The notes beneath the pieces were generated by a model. That model searched no databases. It had not been told where the DNA came from and was given only the letters and a program-made list of their open reading frames with translations. A DNA stretch of 64,000 nt from Streptomyces morookaense (GTDB lineage Bacteria; Actinomycetota; Actinomycetes; Streptomycetales; Streptomycetaceae), in NCBI RefSeq assembly GCF_013030945.1, contig NZ_JABBXF010000023.1, positions 62,001-126,000 on the forward strand, written 5' to 3'. The translations under genes were made by a program, and so were the position numbers. Shown in pieces: positions 1 through 8,703 of the stretch; the stretch's first letter is position 1; every line of letters starts with the position of its first letter.

Positions 1-287
1 CCGTCCCGCAGCACGGTGGGCGGGACCAGGCCCCAGCCCATGGCCTCGGAGAGCTCGTAGGCGGCCACCTCGCGCTGGGCCAGCGTCCCGTCCGGGAAGT
101 CCCACAACGGCCGCTCGCCGGCGACCGGCTTGTAGACGCAGGCCGCGCTGTGACCCTCGTACTCGACCGTGCAGTACAGGACGGCGTTGGAGGCGTCGCG
201 CACCTGGCCACGCACCGTCAGCTCGCCTTTGGCGAGCAGCTCGTGCGGGGTCACGCTCCGCGGCGGTATCCGTTCTGGCGCGGACAT
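1..287 (-). CDS. SCO1664-family protein, N-terminal part (runs off window)
   Basis: Reading leftward from an ATG at 285-287, the frame stays open to the window edge and gives about 95 residues beginning MSAPERIPPRSVTPHELLAK. The segment with VLYCTVEYEG and ACVYKPVAGERPLWDFPDG resembles the N-lobe of the SCO1664 family, which is often described as related to phosphatidylinositol-kinase-like or HipA-like folds; its function is not established. The start codon lies inside the 3' end of the DUF3090 gene (37 bp overlap), so the two are probably translated as one operon with the phosphatase upstream. From memory, this trio sits next to mycothiol gene mshC in streptomycetes. The C-terminal part is outside the window. 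Confidence 0.8.
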   Translation of the reverse strand, partial: MSAPERIPPRSVTPHELLAKGELTVRGQVRDASNAVLYCTVEYEGHSAACVYKPVAGERPLWDFPDGTLAQREVAAYELSEAMGWGLVPPTVLRD

Positions 288-841
288 ACGTGTCCCTCCG
301 GGTCGAGCGGCAGGCTGCACAGCGGGCACGGCGGACGGCCGGCGTTGACGACTTCCAGGGCCCGCTTGGCGAACGAGCGCGCCATGGTGCCGGTGATCCG
401 CACCCGCAGCATCGGCGGCCCGTTCAGCTCGTCCTGCAGCAGCCGCTCCTCGGCCTCGGCGAGGTCCTCGTCGGTGTCGGCCTCCAGTTCGACGAGGGCC
501 TGTGCCTCGACGACCATGCGCTCGCTCTCGCCGTCCCAGGCGAGGGCCATCGTGCCGACCCGGAACTCCTCCTCGACGGGGGTCTCCAGGGGCGCGCTGT
601 CCGCGAGCTCCGAGGGGGCGACGGCGGGGACGGGGGCGCTGCCCCCGGTGCGCCGGACCACCTCGTCCAGCAGCTCGTCGATGCGCTCGGCGAGCGCCTC
701 CACCTGGGCCTTCTCCAGGGCGACGGTGGTGACCCGGCCCGCCGCGCTGGCCTGGAGGAAGAAAGTACGGCGGCCCGGCAGCCCGACCGTACCGGCGACG
801 AAGCGGTCCGGCGGGTCATAGAGGAACACCTGACGGGACAA
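251..841 (-). CDS. DUF3090 family protein
   Basis: The 196-residue product starts MSRQVFLYDPPDRFVAGTVG and has the usual DUF3090 length and opening. Its C-terminus carries two CxxC-like pairs (CPLCSLPLDPEGHVCP) followed by a basic tail, which suggests a small zinc ribbon. The middle (SEPERMVVEAQAL-type strand pairs, then LRVRITGTMARSFAKRAL) looks like a beta-rich domain followed by a helix. No reaction is known for the family. It lies between a histidine phosphatase and an SCO1664-type protein, overlapping the latter, and this three-gene order is conserved in actinobacteria, which points to a joint function near thiol metabolism; that link is inference from neighbourhood. Confidence 0.85.
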   Translation of the reverse strand: MSRQVFLYDPPDRFVAGTVGLPGRRTFFLQASAAGRVTTVALEKAQVEALAERIDELLDEVVRRTGGSAPVPAVAPSELADSAPLETPVEEEFRVGTMALAWDGESERMVVEAQALVELEADTDEDLAEAEERLLQDELNGPPMLRVRITGTMARSFAKRALEVVNAGRPPCPLCSLPLDPEGHVCPRQNGYRRGA

Positions 842-939
842 CGTCCTGCTCCATGGGGTTCGGTGGTCGGTAGGTACGGATCCGGGTGTGGTGCCGGCGG
901 CCCGGCCTCATCACGCCCCCACCCTACTGCGCACGGCGA

Positions 940-1641
940 TCACGGTGCCCCCGCGCCGCCCCCCACGGCCGCGTCCCCGCTGCCGGGTCCGGCCCCGGGA
1001 ACCTCCTCGTGCGGAGCGAGCCCCGCGAGGTCACCGGTGTCGCCGAGGCGCAGCAGGAACGGCCGCAGCCGCGTGTAGTGGACGGCGCTGACCGAGCAAG
1101 GGTCGACCGCGATCCGCTGGAACTGGTCGAGGTGCAGGCCGAGCGCGTCCGCGACGACCGCCTTGACGATGTCGCCGTGCGAGCACATCAGATAGAGCGC
1201 GTCGGGCCCGTGTTCCCGCTCGATGCGCTCGTTCCAGTCGCGCACGGCGTCGACGGCGCGCGCCTGCATGGCCCGTACGGACTCCCCGCCGGGGAAGGCC
1301 GCGGCGGACGGGTGGCGCTGGACGACGTCCCACAACGGCTCACCGGCGAGCTCGGAGATCTTGCGGCCTGCCCAGTCCCCGTAGTGGCATTCGCCGATGC
1401 GCTCGTCGGTGTGCAGCGGCAGGTCCGGGCGGGCGGCGAGCAGCGGGGCGAGGGTCTCCCGGCAGCGCTGCAGCGGGCTGGTGACCGCGGCGGCCAGCGG
1501 CAGGGCGGCCAGCCGGCCGGGCAGGGCGGCGGCCTGCGCCGCGCCGCGCTCGTCGAGGGCGACGCCCGGGGTCCATCCGGCGAGCACACCCCCGGTGTTG
1601 GCGGTGGACCGGCCGTGCCGGACCAGGATCAGCGTGGGCAT
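940..1641 (-). CDS. histidine phosphatase (MSMEG_4193 family putative phosphomutase)
   Basis: The start is the ATG at 1639-1641, giving 233 residues that begin MPTLILVRHGRSTANTGG. RHG (residues 8-10) is the phosphohistidine motif of the histidine phosphatase superfamily. The second catalytic histidine is in MCSHGDIVKAVVADALG, and GECHYGDWAGRKISEL is the usual region after the phosphate pocket. A longer in-frame start 31 codons upstream gives a basic, non-homologous extension and is less likely. The C-terminus (GPGSGDAAVGGGAGAP) is a low-complexity Gly/Ala tail. Family members hydrolyse small phosphate esters, but the substrate is unknown. It is the upstream gene of the block with DUF3090 and the SCO1664-type protein. 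Confidence 0.88.
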   Translation of the reverse strand: MPTLILVRHGRSTANTGGVLAGWTPGVALDERGAAQAAALPGRLAALPLAAAVTSPLQRCRETLAPLLAARPDLPLHTDERIGECHYGDWAGRKISELAGEPLWDVVQRHPSAAAFPGGESVRAMQARAVDAVRDWNERIEREHGPDALYLMCSHGDIVKAVVADALGLHLDQFQRIAVDPCSVSAVHYTRLRPFLLRLGDTGDLAGLAPHEEVPGAGPGSGDAAVGGGAGAP

Positions 1642-1714
1642 GGGGATCAGCCTACGACGGGCCGCGAGGCGAAGCCGGGTGTACGTGAGACGGAAGGGGA
1701 GCGAGAATGCCCGC

Positions 1715-2698
1715 GTGATCGTGGACTGTGCCATCTACCGGAACGGGCGCCGCACCGACGGCTCCGCCGACTTCTCGGACGCGCTGGAACAGGCGCGCAG
1801 CCAGGGCGATTCCTTCGTCTGGATCGGGCTCCACGAGCCCACCGAGGAGGAGTTCGCGCTGGTGGCCGACGAGTTCCGGCTGCACCCGCTGGCCGTCGAG
1901 GACGCGCTCAAGGCGCACCAGCGGCCCAAGCTGGAGGTGTACGACGACTCGCTGTTCCTCGTCCTCAAGCCCGTGGCCTACGACGACGAACGGGACACCG
2001 TCACCGCCGGTGAACTGATGCTGTTCGTCGGCGACAGCTTCGTCGTCGCCGTCCGGCACGGCGAGGGCGGCACACCGGCCCGGGCGCGCCGGCGCCTGGA
2101 ACAGGACCCCGAACTGCTGCGGCACGGGCCGACGGCCGTGATGTACGCCATGAGCGACGAGGTCGTGGACCGCTACATCGAGGTGGCGGCCGCCCTCCAG
2201 GCGGACCTGGACGAACTGGAGGCCGAGGTCTTCTCCCCCGTCGGCACCGACAACAAGAACACCGCTGCGCGCATTTACTCGTTCAAGCGGCAACTCGTGG
2301 AATTCCGCCGCGCAACCGTCCCGCTCACCACCCCGCTCGCGCGCCTCTCCGGCGCCGGACTGCCGTTCGCCGACGAGCGGTCCCGGCCGTTCTTCCGGGA
2401 TGTGAGCGACCACCTGGCACGCGCCAACGAGTCGGTGGAAGGCCTCGACCGGCTGCTGTCCGACATCCTCTCCGCGCACCTGGCGCAGATGGGTGTCCAG
2501 CAGAACGACGACATGCGCAAGATCTCCGCCTGGGCGGCCATGGCCGCGGTCCCGACGATGATCGCCGGCGTCTACGGGATGAACTTCACGCACATGCCCG
2601 AACTCCGCCAACCATGGGGATATCCGGCGGCGGTCGCGGTCATGGCAGGGCTGGTGTTCTGGCTGTACCGGACGTTCAAGCGACGCGGCTGGCTCTGA
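1715..2698 (+). CDS. corA: CorA-type magnesium/cobalt transport protein
   Basis: A 327-residue CorA-family channel that moves Mg2+ or Co2+ across the inner membrane. A long cytoplasmic alpha/beta funnel occupies most of the protein. It ends in two transmembrane helices: one from about MRKISAWAAMAAVPTMIAGV, followed by the signature YGMNF in the loop (GMN filter), and one covering AAVAVMAGLVFWLYRTF, with a short basic cytoplasmic tail KRRGWL. I chose the GTG at 1715, behind an AAGGGGAG-like ribosome site; a second GTG two codons later is possible. It is divergent from the phosphatase gene, with only 73 bp between start codons, so promoters must lie inside one coding 5' end or in this gap. Confidence 0.92.
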   Translation: MIVDCAIYRNGRRTDGSADFSDALEQARSQGDSFVWIGLHEPTEEEFALVADEFRLHPLAVEDALKAHQRPKLEVYDDSLFLVLKPVAYDDERDTVTAGELMLFVGDSFVVAVRHGEGGTPARARRRLEQDPELLRHGPTAVMYAMSDEVVDRYIEVAAALQADLDELEAEVFSPVGTDNKNTAARIYSFKRQLVEFRRATVPLTTPLARLSGAGLPFADERSRPFFRDVSDHLARANESVEGLDRLLSDILSAHLAQMGVQQNDDMRKISAWAAMAAVPTMIAGVYGMNFTHMPELRQPWGYPAAVAVMAGLVFWLYRTFKRRGWL

Positions 2699-2730
2699 CC
2701 AACGGACCAACCGGCCAACCGACCGGCCGT

Positions 2731-3519
2731 TCAGACGAATTCGGGGTGCCTGGGCGCCGGACCGCCCAGGGCGTTGCGCCGCCGCGGCATGCGCAGCGTC
2801 ACCATCCGCCGCCAGCCGCCGAGGCGTTCGTAGACGTAGATCCCGTGGACGGCCGCCGCGAGGACGGCGGTCTTGGCCCGGGGCCACTGCAGGATGCGGC
2901 CCATGTGCCCCATCACGGCAAGACTCACGTCCCGGTGGATCGCGATCTCCGCGAGGGCGCTGCGGCGCAGGAGCCGCTGGATCAGCCGGCCGTGCCCGGC
3001 AGCGGCCAGGCGCAGCAACTCCTCGTGGCAGTAGGCGAGATGGTTGCTCTCGTCGTGACAGATCATCGTGATGGCCCTGCCGACCTCGGGGTGGTCGCCG
3101 AAGTGCTCGACGAGCAGGTCCATCTGGTCGGCCGCGCGCTGCTCCGTGACCCTGCTGTGCGCGAGGTAGGCGATGATGTCCCGTTCCGTCAGGCGGGCTT
3201 CACCGCGCAGCTTGGCGTGCGGGAGACCGATGCCCCGGCGTTCCAGGATCATGGTGTAGTCGGTCTCCGGCGGCACTTCGGCAGGTTCGAGCCCGCGCTT
3301 GTGCAACAGGGCCTGGAAGATACGGCCGTGCTTGTCCTCGTCGGCGCCGTGCCGGGTGATCTTGGGGGCGAGGGTGCGGTGCCGCTCGGGGACGAGCGCC
3401 GCGATCCTGCCGTTCTCCCAGCCGCCCTGGGCCTCGCCGCTCGCTGCGATCGAGCAGAAGAGCCGGAAGGACTCGTCGTCGCCGAGGATCTCCTGGAACA
3501 GACTCCTGGCCGAGAGCAT
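2731..3519 (-). CDS. ferritin-like domain protein
   Basis: A mostly helical protein of 262 residues if started at the ATG at 3517-3519, which has GGAGGTGGCCGTG directly before it. An upstream ATG at 3544-3546 would add nine residues but has no good ribosome site. Helix-borne metal-ligand motifs are visible: EDKHGRIFQ (E-x-x-H) in the first helix pair and CHDESNHLAYCHEE in the later pair, which fits a di-iron or ferritin-like four-helix bundle. The C-terminal third (RRMVTLRMPRRRNALGG) is strongly basic. Oxidase, storage or hydroxylase activity cannot be decided from sequence. It converges on corA with a 32 bp gap. Confidence 0.75.
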   Translation of the reverse strand: MLSARSLFQEILGDDESFRLFCSIAASGEAQGGWENGRIAALVPERHRTLAPKITRHGADEDKHGRIFQALLHKRGLEPAEVPPETDYTMILERRGIGLPHAKLRGEARLTERDIIAYLAHSRVTEQRAADQMDLLVEHFGDHPEVGRAITMICHDESNHLAYCHEELLRLAAAGHGRLIQRLLRRSALAEIAIHRDVSLAVMGHMGRILQWPRAKTAVLAAAVHGIYVYERLGGWRRMVTLRMPRRRNALGGPAPRHPEFV

Positions 3520-3701
3520 CACGGCCACCTCCGTCTCCGCGGACATTCGAGAAATCCCAGTCAAATGCCCTGCGCGGGAAGCGGCAACAGGGGGCGGCGC
3601 GTACTCGGCCGAACGAAGGAAACAGGGAAGGGCCGGGGAAGGGACGGGCAACCCGGCCCCCGCCCGTAACCCTTGGCGCGCCCGGGCGTTGTGCTGGTGT
3701 C

Positions 3702-3742
3702 GGCCGTGGCGGGGAAGCCACCCCCGAGCCCCCACCACGGCC
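3702..3742. terminator. inverted repeat, likely terminator of the LLM oxidoreductase gene
   Basis: Arms GGCCGTGG (3702-3709) and CCACGGCC (3735-3742) pair perfectly, with a further GGGG/CCCC inner stem. It lies directly 3' of the minus-strand gene at 3759-4817, before the next gene's promoter region. There is no U-tract, as is common for Streptomyces terminators. Confidence 0.5.
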
Positions 3743-3758
3743 GCGAAGCATCCTCGGG

Positions 3759-4817
3759 CTACGCCAGCCCGGCCCGCTCCAGCGCCTCGACTCCGGTCCG
3801 CAGGGCCGCGATCCGCTCGTCCAGCGTGAACCCCGCAGGGGCGAGGGACAGCGTGGTGACACCCGCCCCGGCGTACGCCTGCATCCGGTCGGCGATACGC
3901 TCCACCGGGCCGAGCAGCGTGGTCGAGTCGATCAGCTGCCGCGGCACGGCGGCAGCGGCGCCCGCCTTGTCGCCGGAGAGGTACTTCTCCTGGATCTCGG
4001 CCGCCTCCTTCTCGTAACCCATGCGCTGCGCCAGCTTGTTGTAGAAGTTCTGCTTGGCGCTGCCCATGCCGCCCACGTAGAGGGCGGTGTACGGGCGGAA
4101 GAGGTCGGCGAGCGCCGCCGGGTCGTCGCCCACGGCCATCGGCACGGTCGGCACGAGGTCGAAGCCGTCGAGCTCCTTGCCCGCCTTGGCACGGCCCGCA
4201 CGCAGCGCACCGAGCGTGGTCTCCTCGGCGTGCTCGGGCGCGAAGAAGATCACCAGGGCGCCGTCCGCGATCTCGCCGGTCTGCTCCAGGTTCTTCGGCC
4301 CGATCGCCGCGATGTACAGCGGGATCTGCTCGCGCACCGGGTGCACGGTCAGCTTGATCGGCTTGCCCGGGCCGCCCGGCAGCGGCAGCGTCCAGTGCTC
4401 CCCCTCATGGGTGAGCCGCTCGCGGGACATCGCCTTCCGGATGATCTCGACGTACTCACGGGTCCGGGCGAGCGGCTTGTCGAACTTCACCCCGTACCAG
4501 CCCTCGGACACCTGCGGGCCGGAGACGCCGAGGCCCAGCCGGAAACGGCCGCCGGACAGCGAGTCCAGGGTCGCGGCCGTCATCGCCGTCATGGTGGGCG
4601 TACGGGCGGGGATCTGGAAGATCGCCGAACCGACGTCGATCCGCTCGGTCTGCGCGGCGACCCACGACAGCACGGTGGGGGCGTCGGAGCCGTACGCCTC
4701 GGCCGCCCAGCAGACGGCGTAGCCGAGCCGGTCGGCCTCGCGGGCCACCGCCAGGTTGTCCGCGTCCATCCCGGCTCCCCAGTAGCCGAGGTTGATTCCG
4801 AGCCGCATCCGAGCCAT
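3759..4817 (-). CDS. LLM-class F420-dependent oxidoreductase
   Basis: The 352-residue product has the luciferase-like TIM-barrel pattern: GINLGYWGAG at the N-terminus, then ADRLGYAVCWAAEAYGSDA, GSAIFQIPARTPTMTAMTAATLD, GGRFRLGLGVSGPQVSEGWYG and PLYIAAIGPKNLEQTGEIADG. This arrangement is typical of actinobacterial F420-dependent enzymes, which transfer hydride between F420H2 and an organic substrate in the cytosol. The substrate is unknown. The ATG at 4817 has GGGAG about eight bases upstream. It diverges from the aldo/keto reductase gene with a 118 bp gap and is probably monocistronic, given a hairpin just past its stop. Confidence 0.9.
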   Translation of the reverse strand: MARMRLGINLGYWGAGMDADNLAVAREADRLGYAVCWAAEAYGSDAPTVLSWVAAQTERIDVGSAIFQIPARTPTMTAMTAATLDSLSGGRFRLGLGVSGPQVSEGWYGVKFDKPLARTREYVEIIRKAMSRERLTHEGEHWTLPLPGGPGKPIKLTVHPVREQIPLYIAAIGPKNLEQTGEIADGALVIFFAPEHAEETTLGALRAGRAKAGKELDGFDLVPTVPMAVGDDPAALADLFRPYTALYVGGMGSAKQNFYNKLAQRMGYEKEAAEIQEKYLSGDKAGAAAAVPRQLIDSTTLLGPVERIADRMQAYAGAGVTTLSLAPAGFTLDERIAALRTGVEALERAGLA

Positions 4818-4935
4818 CGGGGCACTCCCTACCGATCAGTAACGTCGTCGTTGCCGGGACTGTAGCGCGTCGCCCGGGGGTACGTCACCGGGCGGCCGGC
4901 CTCGGGGCGGGCCATGGCCAGTACGCTCTGCGGCC

Positions 4936-5919
4936 ATGGAGCAAAGGCATCTCGGCCGCACGGGCCTGCGTGTGTCCCGGATCGGGCTCGGCACGCTGAC
5001 CTGGGGCCGGGACACCGACGAACACGACGCGGCGGAACAGCTCAAGACGTTCCTGGAGGCGGGCGGCACGCTCGTCGACACCGCGGACGTCTACGCGGAC
5101 GGCGGCGCCGAGTACCTGCTCGGGCAGCTGATGGAGGAACTCGTCCCGCGCCGCGATCTCGTCATCGCGACGAAGGCGGGCAGCGTGCCCGACCCCGACC
5201 GGCGGTTCGACGGCTCGCGCGGCCATCTGCTCGCCGCCCTCGACGCCTCCCTGGAGCGGCTCGGCACCGATCACGTCGACCTGTGGCAGGTGCACGCCTT
5301 CGACCCGTTCACGCCCCTGGAGGAGACCCTCCAGGCCCTCGACCTCGCCGTCTCCAGCGGCCGGGCCCGCTACGCGGGGGTCTCCAACTTCTGCGGCTGG
5401 CAGCTGGCCAAGGCGGCCACCTGGCAGCTCGCGGCGCCGGGGGTGCGGACGCGGCTGGCCAGTACGCAGATGGAGTACTCGCTGCTGCAGCGCGGAATCG
5501 AGCGCGAGGTGCTGCCGGCCGCCCGGGACCTGGGGATCGGCATCCTGCCGTCGTCGCCGCTGGGGCGCGGCGTGCTGACGGGCAAGTACCGGCGCGGCAC
5601 CCCGGCGGACTCGCGTGGCGCCTCGGACCAGCTCGCCGCGTTCGTCGCGCCGTACCTGGACGAGGCGGCGGGGCACATCGTCGACGCGGTGGCCACGGCG
5701 GCGGACGGGCTGGCGACGACGCCCCTGCAGGTGGCCCTGGCCTGGGTCCGGGACCGGCCGGGCGTGGCGGCGCCGATCGTCGGGGCGCGTACGGCGCAGC
5801 AGCTCGCGGAGGCGTTGTCAGTGGAGGCCCTTACGCTTCCGGACGAGATCTGCAGGGCGCTCGACGATGTGTCGGCGCCCGTGCACCGCTACCCCGACCA
5901 GGACTGGAGCACGCTGTGA
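4936..5919 (+). CDS. aldo/keto reductase
   Basis: An NADPH-dependent (beta/alpha)8 reductase of 327 residues. The family tetrad is visible: Asp and Tyr in DTADVY (about residues 48-53), Lys in ATKAGS (about 83) and His in WQVHAFD (about 118). The C-terminal cofactor region contains VAAPIVGARTAQQLAEAL. It belongs to the AKR group of oxidoreductases acting on carbonyls; the substrate cannot be named. The stop codon overlaps the GTG start of the next gene (GTGA at 5916-5919), so the two are translationally coupled, a curious pairing of a metabolic reductase with a helicase-like protein. Confidence 0.92.
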   Translation: MEQRHLGRTGLRVSRIGLGTLTWGRDTDEHDAAEQLKTFLEAGGTLVDTADVYADGGAEYLLGQLMEELVPRRDLVIATKAGSVPDPDRRFDGSRGHLLAALDASLERLGTDHVDLWQVHAFDPFTPLEETLQALDLAVSSGRARYAGVSNFCGWQLAKAATWQLAAPGVRTRLASTQMEYSLLQRGIEREVLPAARDLGIGILPSSPLGRGVLTGKYRRGTPADSRGASDQLAAFVAPYLDEAAGHIVDAVATAADGLATTPLQVALAWVRDRPGVAAPIVGARTAQQLAEALSVEALTLPDEICRALDDVSAPVHRYPDQDWSTL

Positions 5920-7871
5920 CCACCGATCGCCCCGCCGAGGGAGCCGATTCCGCCGCGGCGGAAGGTGCCGGTACGCCCGTGGACGGCCCGTCGGGCGACG
6001 GCAGGCCCGGGAAGTCCGCCGCGGCCGAGGCGCTGGCGGCCGCGGTGCGGGCCGTGGAGAGCGGGGAGCGCTCGGCCGCCTCCTTCTTCAACGAGCCCGC
6101 TGCGCGGCCTGCGGCACGGCCGGCGCCGAAGCCGGTCCGGACGCCGGCGGCTCCGTCGGCGCCCGTCCGGCGGCAGCCGGTTCCGCCGGGCGCCGGTGTG
6201 GCCGAGGTGCTGGCGGCGGGCGGGGCGCCGGAGCAGCTCGCCGGGCCCGCGACGGAGGTTCTCGGCGAACAGGCGGCCGACGTACTGCGCGAGGACCCGT
6301 GGCAGCTGCTGGCGGTGCCGGGGGTGCGTCCGGAGCAGGCCGACGGATTCGCCCGGGCGCTGCTGGGGGCGGAGTGCGGTCCGGACGACGAGCGCCGGGC
6401 GCGGGCCCTCGTGGTGTGGCTTCTGGAGCGTGCGGCGCTCGCCGGGCACACGGTGCTGGAGTCCTCGGTGCTGCGTGCCGAGTTGGCCCGCCGTTCCGTG
6501 CCCGACGCGGATGCTGCGCTGCAGGCCGCCCTTGCCGAGGGTGCGGTGCTGGTGTTCCAGGAGGGCGGGGCGGACGAGGAGGCGGAGGAAACCGCCGATG
6601 TCCGGCTGCTGTTGGGGCTGGACCGGTACGCCATGGCCGAGGAGAGCCTCGCCGACGGCCTGGCACGGCTGCTCAACAACGGCCCCGCGGAGGCCGGTTC
6701 GGAGTGGGGGGAGGCCGCGGAGGCCGCGGCCTCCCCCTCCGCCGCCGAACTCGTGCGTGCCGCGGCCGGTTCCGGTCTCGTGGCGCACAGCGGTGGTGAG
6801 GCGGCCCGTGCGGAGCCCGTGGCGCTGGTGGCCGCTGCGCGTTCACTCGGGCTGCGGGCGTGGGCCGCTGCGCACACGGAGGACGGCAGGCGCCGTCTCG
6901 TCGAGCAGGGCGAGGCGGACGCGGTGACCGTGGCGGGCCTGATGGCGGGCCGGGAGGGTCCGGGGCGGGACGAGGACGGTGCGCTCGCGCTGGACCTGCT
7001 CGCCGTCCTCGATGCGCCCCAGCTGGACGTGGAGACGGCCGCCCTGCTGGTGGAGTCGCTGGCGGACGGTACCCGGCTGGTGCTCTGCGGAGACCCGGGG
7101 GTGCTGTGGTCGGCGGGTGCGGGGCGGGTGTTCGCCGATGTGGTGGCGTCGCGTGCCTGCCCGGTCGTGGTGTCGCGTACACCGGATCCGGGGCCGATCG
7201 GTGAGCTGGTGTCCGGTATCGGCATCGGTGAGCTGAACCGGGTGGAGGCCCCGGGCAAGGAGGTCGTGATCGTCCCGGTGCGGGATGCCGGTGAGGCCGT
7301 GCACCGTACGGTGCAGCTGGTTGCGGACTCGGTGCCGCGGGCGATCGGCGTGCCGGCCGGGCAGACGCAGGTGATCACGCCGGGGCATGGCGGTGCCGCG
7401 GGGACGCGGGTGCTCAACGCGGCGCTGAAGGAGCGGCTGAATCCGGGCCCCGGCCGGTTCGGCGGCTTCGACCCCGGTGACCGGGTCGTGCACGTCCCGG
7501 CGCCGGGCCGGGCGGTTCCGGGCACGGTGGTCTCGGCGGATGCCGAGGGACTGCGGCTGGACTGCGGCGGCGTCCCGGTCGTCGTCGCGCCGGAGCGGGT
7601 CACGGAGGAGGTGCGGCACGGCTGGGCGGTGACCGCGCATCAGGCGGCCGGGATGCGCTGGCCCGCGGCCGTGGTGGTGCTCCCGGGCGATGCGGCCGGG
7701 GAGTTGACCCGGTCGTGGGTCTACACGGCGTTCAGCCGCGGTGAGCGTCATCTGTCGGTCGTGCACGGGGTCGACCAGGCACTGCCCCGGGCGGTTGCCG
7801 AGGTGCCGGCGAAGGAGCGGACCACCCGGCTGCGGTCCTTGCTGGAGGCGCAGCACCGCGCTGCCGGGTGA
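5916..7871 (+). CDS. helix-hairpin-helix protein derived from a RecD2-type helicase, ATPase motifs degenerate
   Basis: 651 residues from the GTG at 5916. Residues 1-90 are a low-complexity Ala/Pro/Gly region. About 95-210 match the N-terminal part of RecD2 (EDPWQLLAVPGVRPEQAD is a helix-hairpin-helix). The rest follows the SF1 order of RecD2: a Walker A position (about 288-297), motif II (362-369), motif III (LCGDPGVLWSAGAGR, 390-404), an SH3-like insert around 515-560 and a UvrD-like C-terminus (WAVTAHQAAGM and WVYTAFSRGERHLSV, 570-616). The nucleotide-binding residues are gone: AHSGGEAA stands where GxGKT is expected, and LDAP replaces DEAS. It probably binds DNA or a partner without hydrolysing ATP. 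Similar proteins occur at this locus in other streptomycetes (from memory). Confidence 0.72.
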   Translation: MTTDRPAEGADSAAAEGAGTPVDGPSGDGRPGKSAAAEALAAAVRAVESGERSAASFFNEPAARPAARPAPKPVRTPAAPSAPVRRQPVPPGAGVAEVLAAGGAPEQLAGPATEVLGEQAADVLREDPWQLLAVPGVRPEQADGFARALLGAECGPDDERRARALVVWLLERAALAGHTVLESSVLRAELARRSVPDADAALQAALAEGAVLVFQEGGADEEAEETADVRLLLGLDRYAMAEESLADGLARLLNNGPAEAGSEWGEAAEAAASPSAAELVRAAAGSGLVAHSGGEAARAEPVALVAAARSLGLRAWAAAHTEDGRRRLVEQGEADAVTVAGLMAGREGPGRDEDGALALDLLAVLDAPQLDVETAALLVESLADGTRLVLCGDPGVLWSAGAGRVFADVVASRACPVVVSRTPDPGPIGELVSGIGIGELNRVEAPGKEVVIVPVRDAGEAVHRTVQLVADSVPRAIGVPAGQTQVITPGHGGAAGTRVLNAALKERLNPGPGRFGGFDPGDRVVHVPAPGRAVPGTVVSADAEGLRLDCGGVPVVVAPERVTEEVRHGWAVTAHQAAGMRWPAAVVVLPGDAAGELTRSWVYTAFSRGERHLSVVHGVDQALPRAVAEVPAKERTTRLRSLLEAQHRAAG

Positions 7872-7888
7872 TCCGGAGGGGGGAGGGC

Positions 7889-8656
7889 TCAGCCCTTCCC
7901 CTGCCGGGCGCGGATCCCGCTCGCGGGCTCCTCGTCGCCGCCGTCCTCCTCGATGCCCTCGTCGATGCCGTCGATGCCCTCGTCGCCGTCGTCGTCGAAG
8001 GCGTCGTCGCCGAGGTCGTCGAGCTCCTCGTCGAAGACGGCGCTGACGTCGAACCGGCAGATCACCCGCTGCGCCTCGGGCTGTTCGAAGGGTTCCGAGA
8101 GCCAGTCCCCCGGTTCCGCGAGTCCGTCGGCCGCGGCCACCCACAGCGTGGAGTCGCCTTCCTCCAGGCCGAACTCCTTGTGGCGGGAGGCGATTTCATC
8201 GGGTTCGTACTCCCCGAAGAGCACCGTGACCGCCGCATGCACACTGCTGCCCACGATGCCCGCCGCGGTGCCGGGGGCCCCGGCGTCCGCCTCGACGTCG
8301 ACATCGGGATCGAGGTCGGCGACGCGCTGGGCCTGGGCGAGCAGCCGCTGGGGCTCGGCCACCGCATAGTCCCTGCGGATCAGCACGCTGAGCGCGCTCG
8401 GTTCCTCCGGCCCCGCATAGGCGGGCAGGGTGTCGTCGCCGGGGATCTCGAAGGGGGTGACCTCGTCGTAGACGTCGTAGAGCAGCTCGTCGTACGCCTC
8501 GGCTGTCGCGGCCAGCTCGTTGAACGCGGCGTAGACGGCCGGGTCGTCCTCCCCCGATCGGCGTTCTACGGCCTCGAGGTGGCGGTCCAGAGCGGCTTTG
8601 ACCGCCTCGGCGGCGGCCCGTACCTCGGCAGCGGTCGGCTGCGCAGCATCAGACAT
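7889..8656 (-). CDS. conserved acidic hypothetical protein
   Basis: 255 residues starting MSDAAQPTAAEVRAAAEAVK. An N-terminal helical segment is followed by a mixed alpha/beta centre (VHAAVTVLFGEYEPDEIASR, STLWVAAADGLAEPGDWLSEPF) and an extremely acidic Asp/Glu/Gly tail from about residue 215 (FDEELDDLGDDAFDDDGDEG). The tail ends in a short basic stretch. I recognise no catalytic motif. It resembles hypothetical proteins found beside DUF5703 genes in Streptomyces. It is divergent from the DUF5703 gene, with 47 bp between starts. Function unknown. Confidence 0.7.
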   Translation of the reverse strand: MSDAAQPTAAEVRAAAEAVKAALDRHLEAVERRSGEDDPAVYAAFNELAATAEAYDELLYDVYDEVTPFEIPGDDTLPAYAGPEEPSALSVLIRRDYAVAEPQRLLAQAQRVADLDPDVDVEADAGAPGTAAGIVGSSVHAAVTVLFGEYEPDEIASRHKEFGLEEGDSTLWVAAADGLAEPGDWLSEPFEQPEAQRVICRFDVSAVFDEELDDLGDDAFDDDGDEGIDGIDEGIEEDGGDEEPASGIRARQGKG

Positions 8657-8703
8657 ACTGCAGACGCTATCCGTACCGGGGCTGTTCCCGCACAATAGAT
8701 GCG

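Noticed and set aside
4818..4935. TACGCT at 4922-4927 as a leaderless promoter for the aldo/keto reductase gene
   Set aside because: No -35 hexamer is found at the right distance, so the match is not better than chance.
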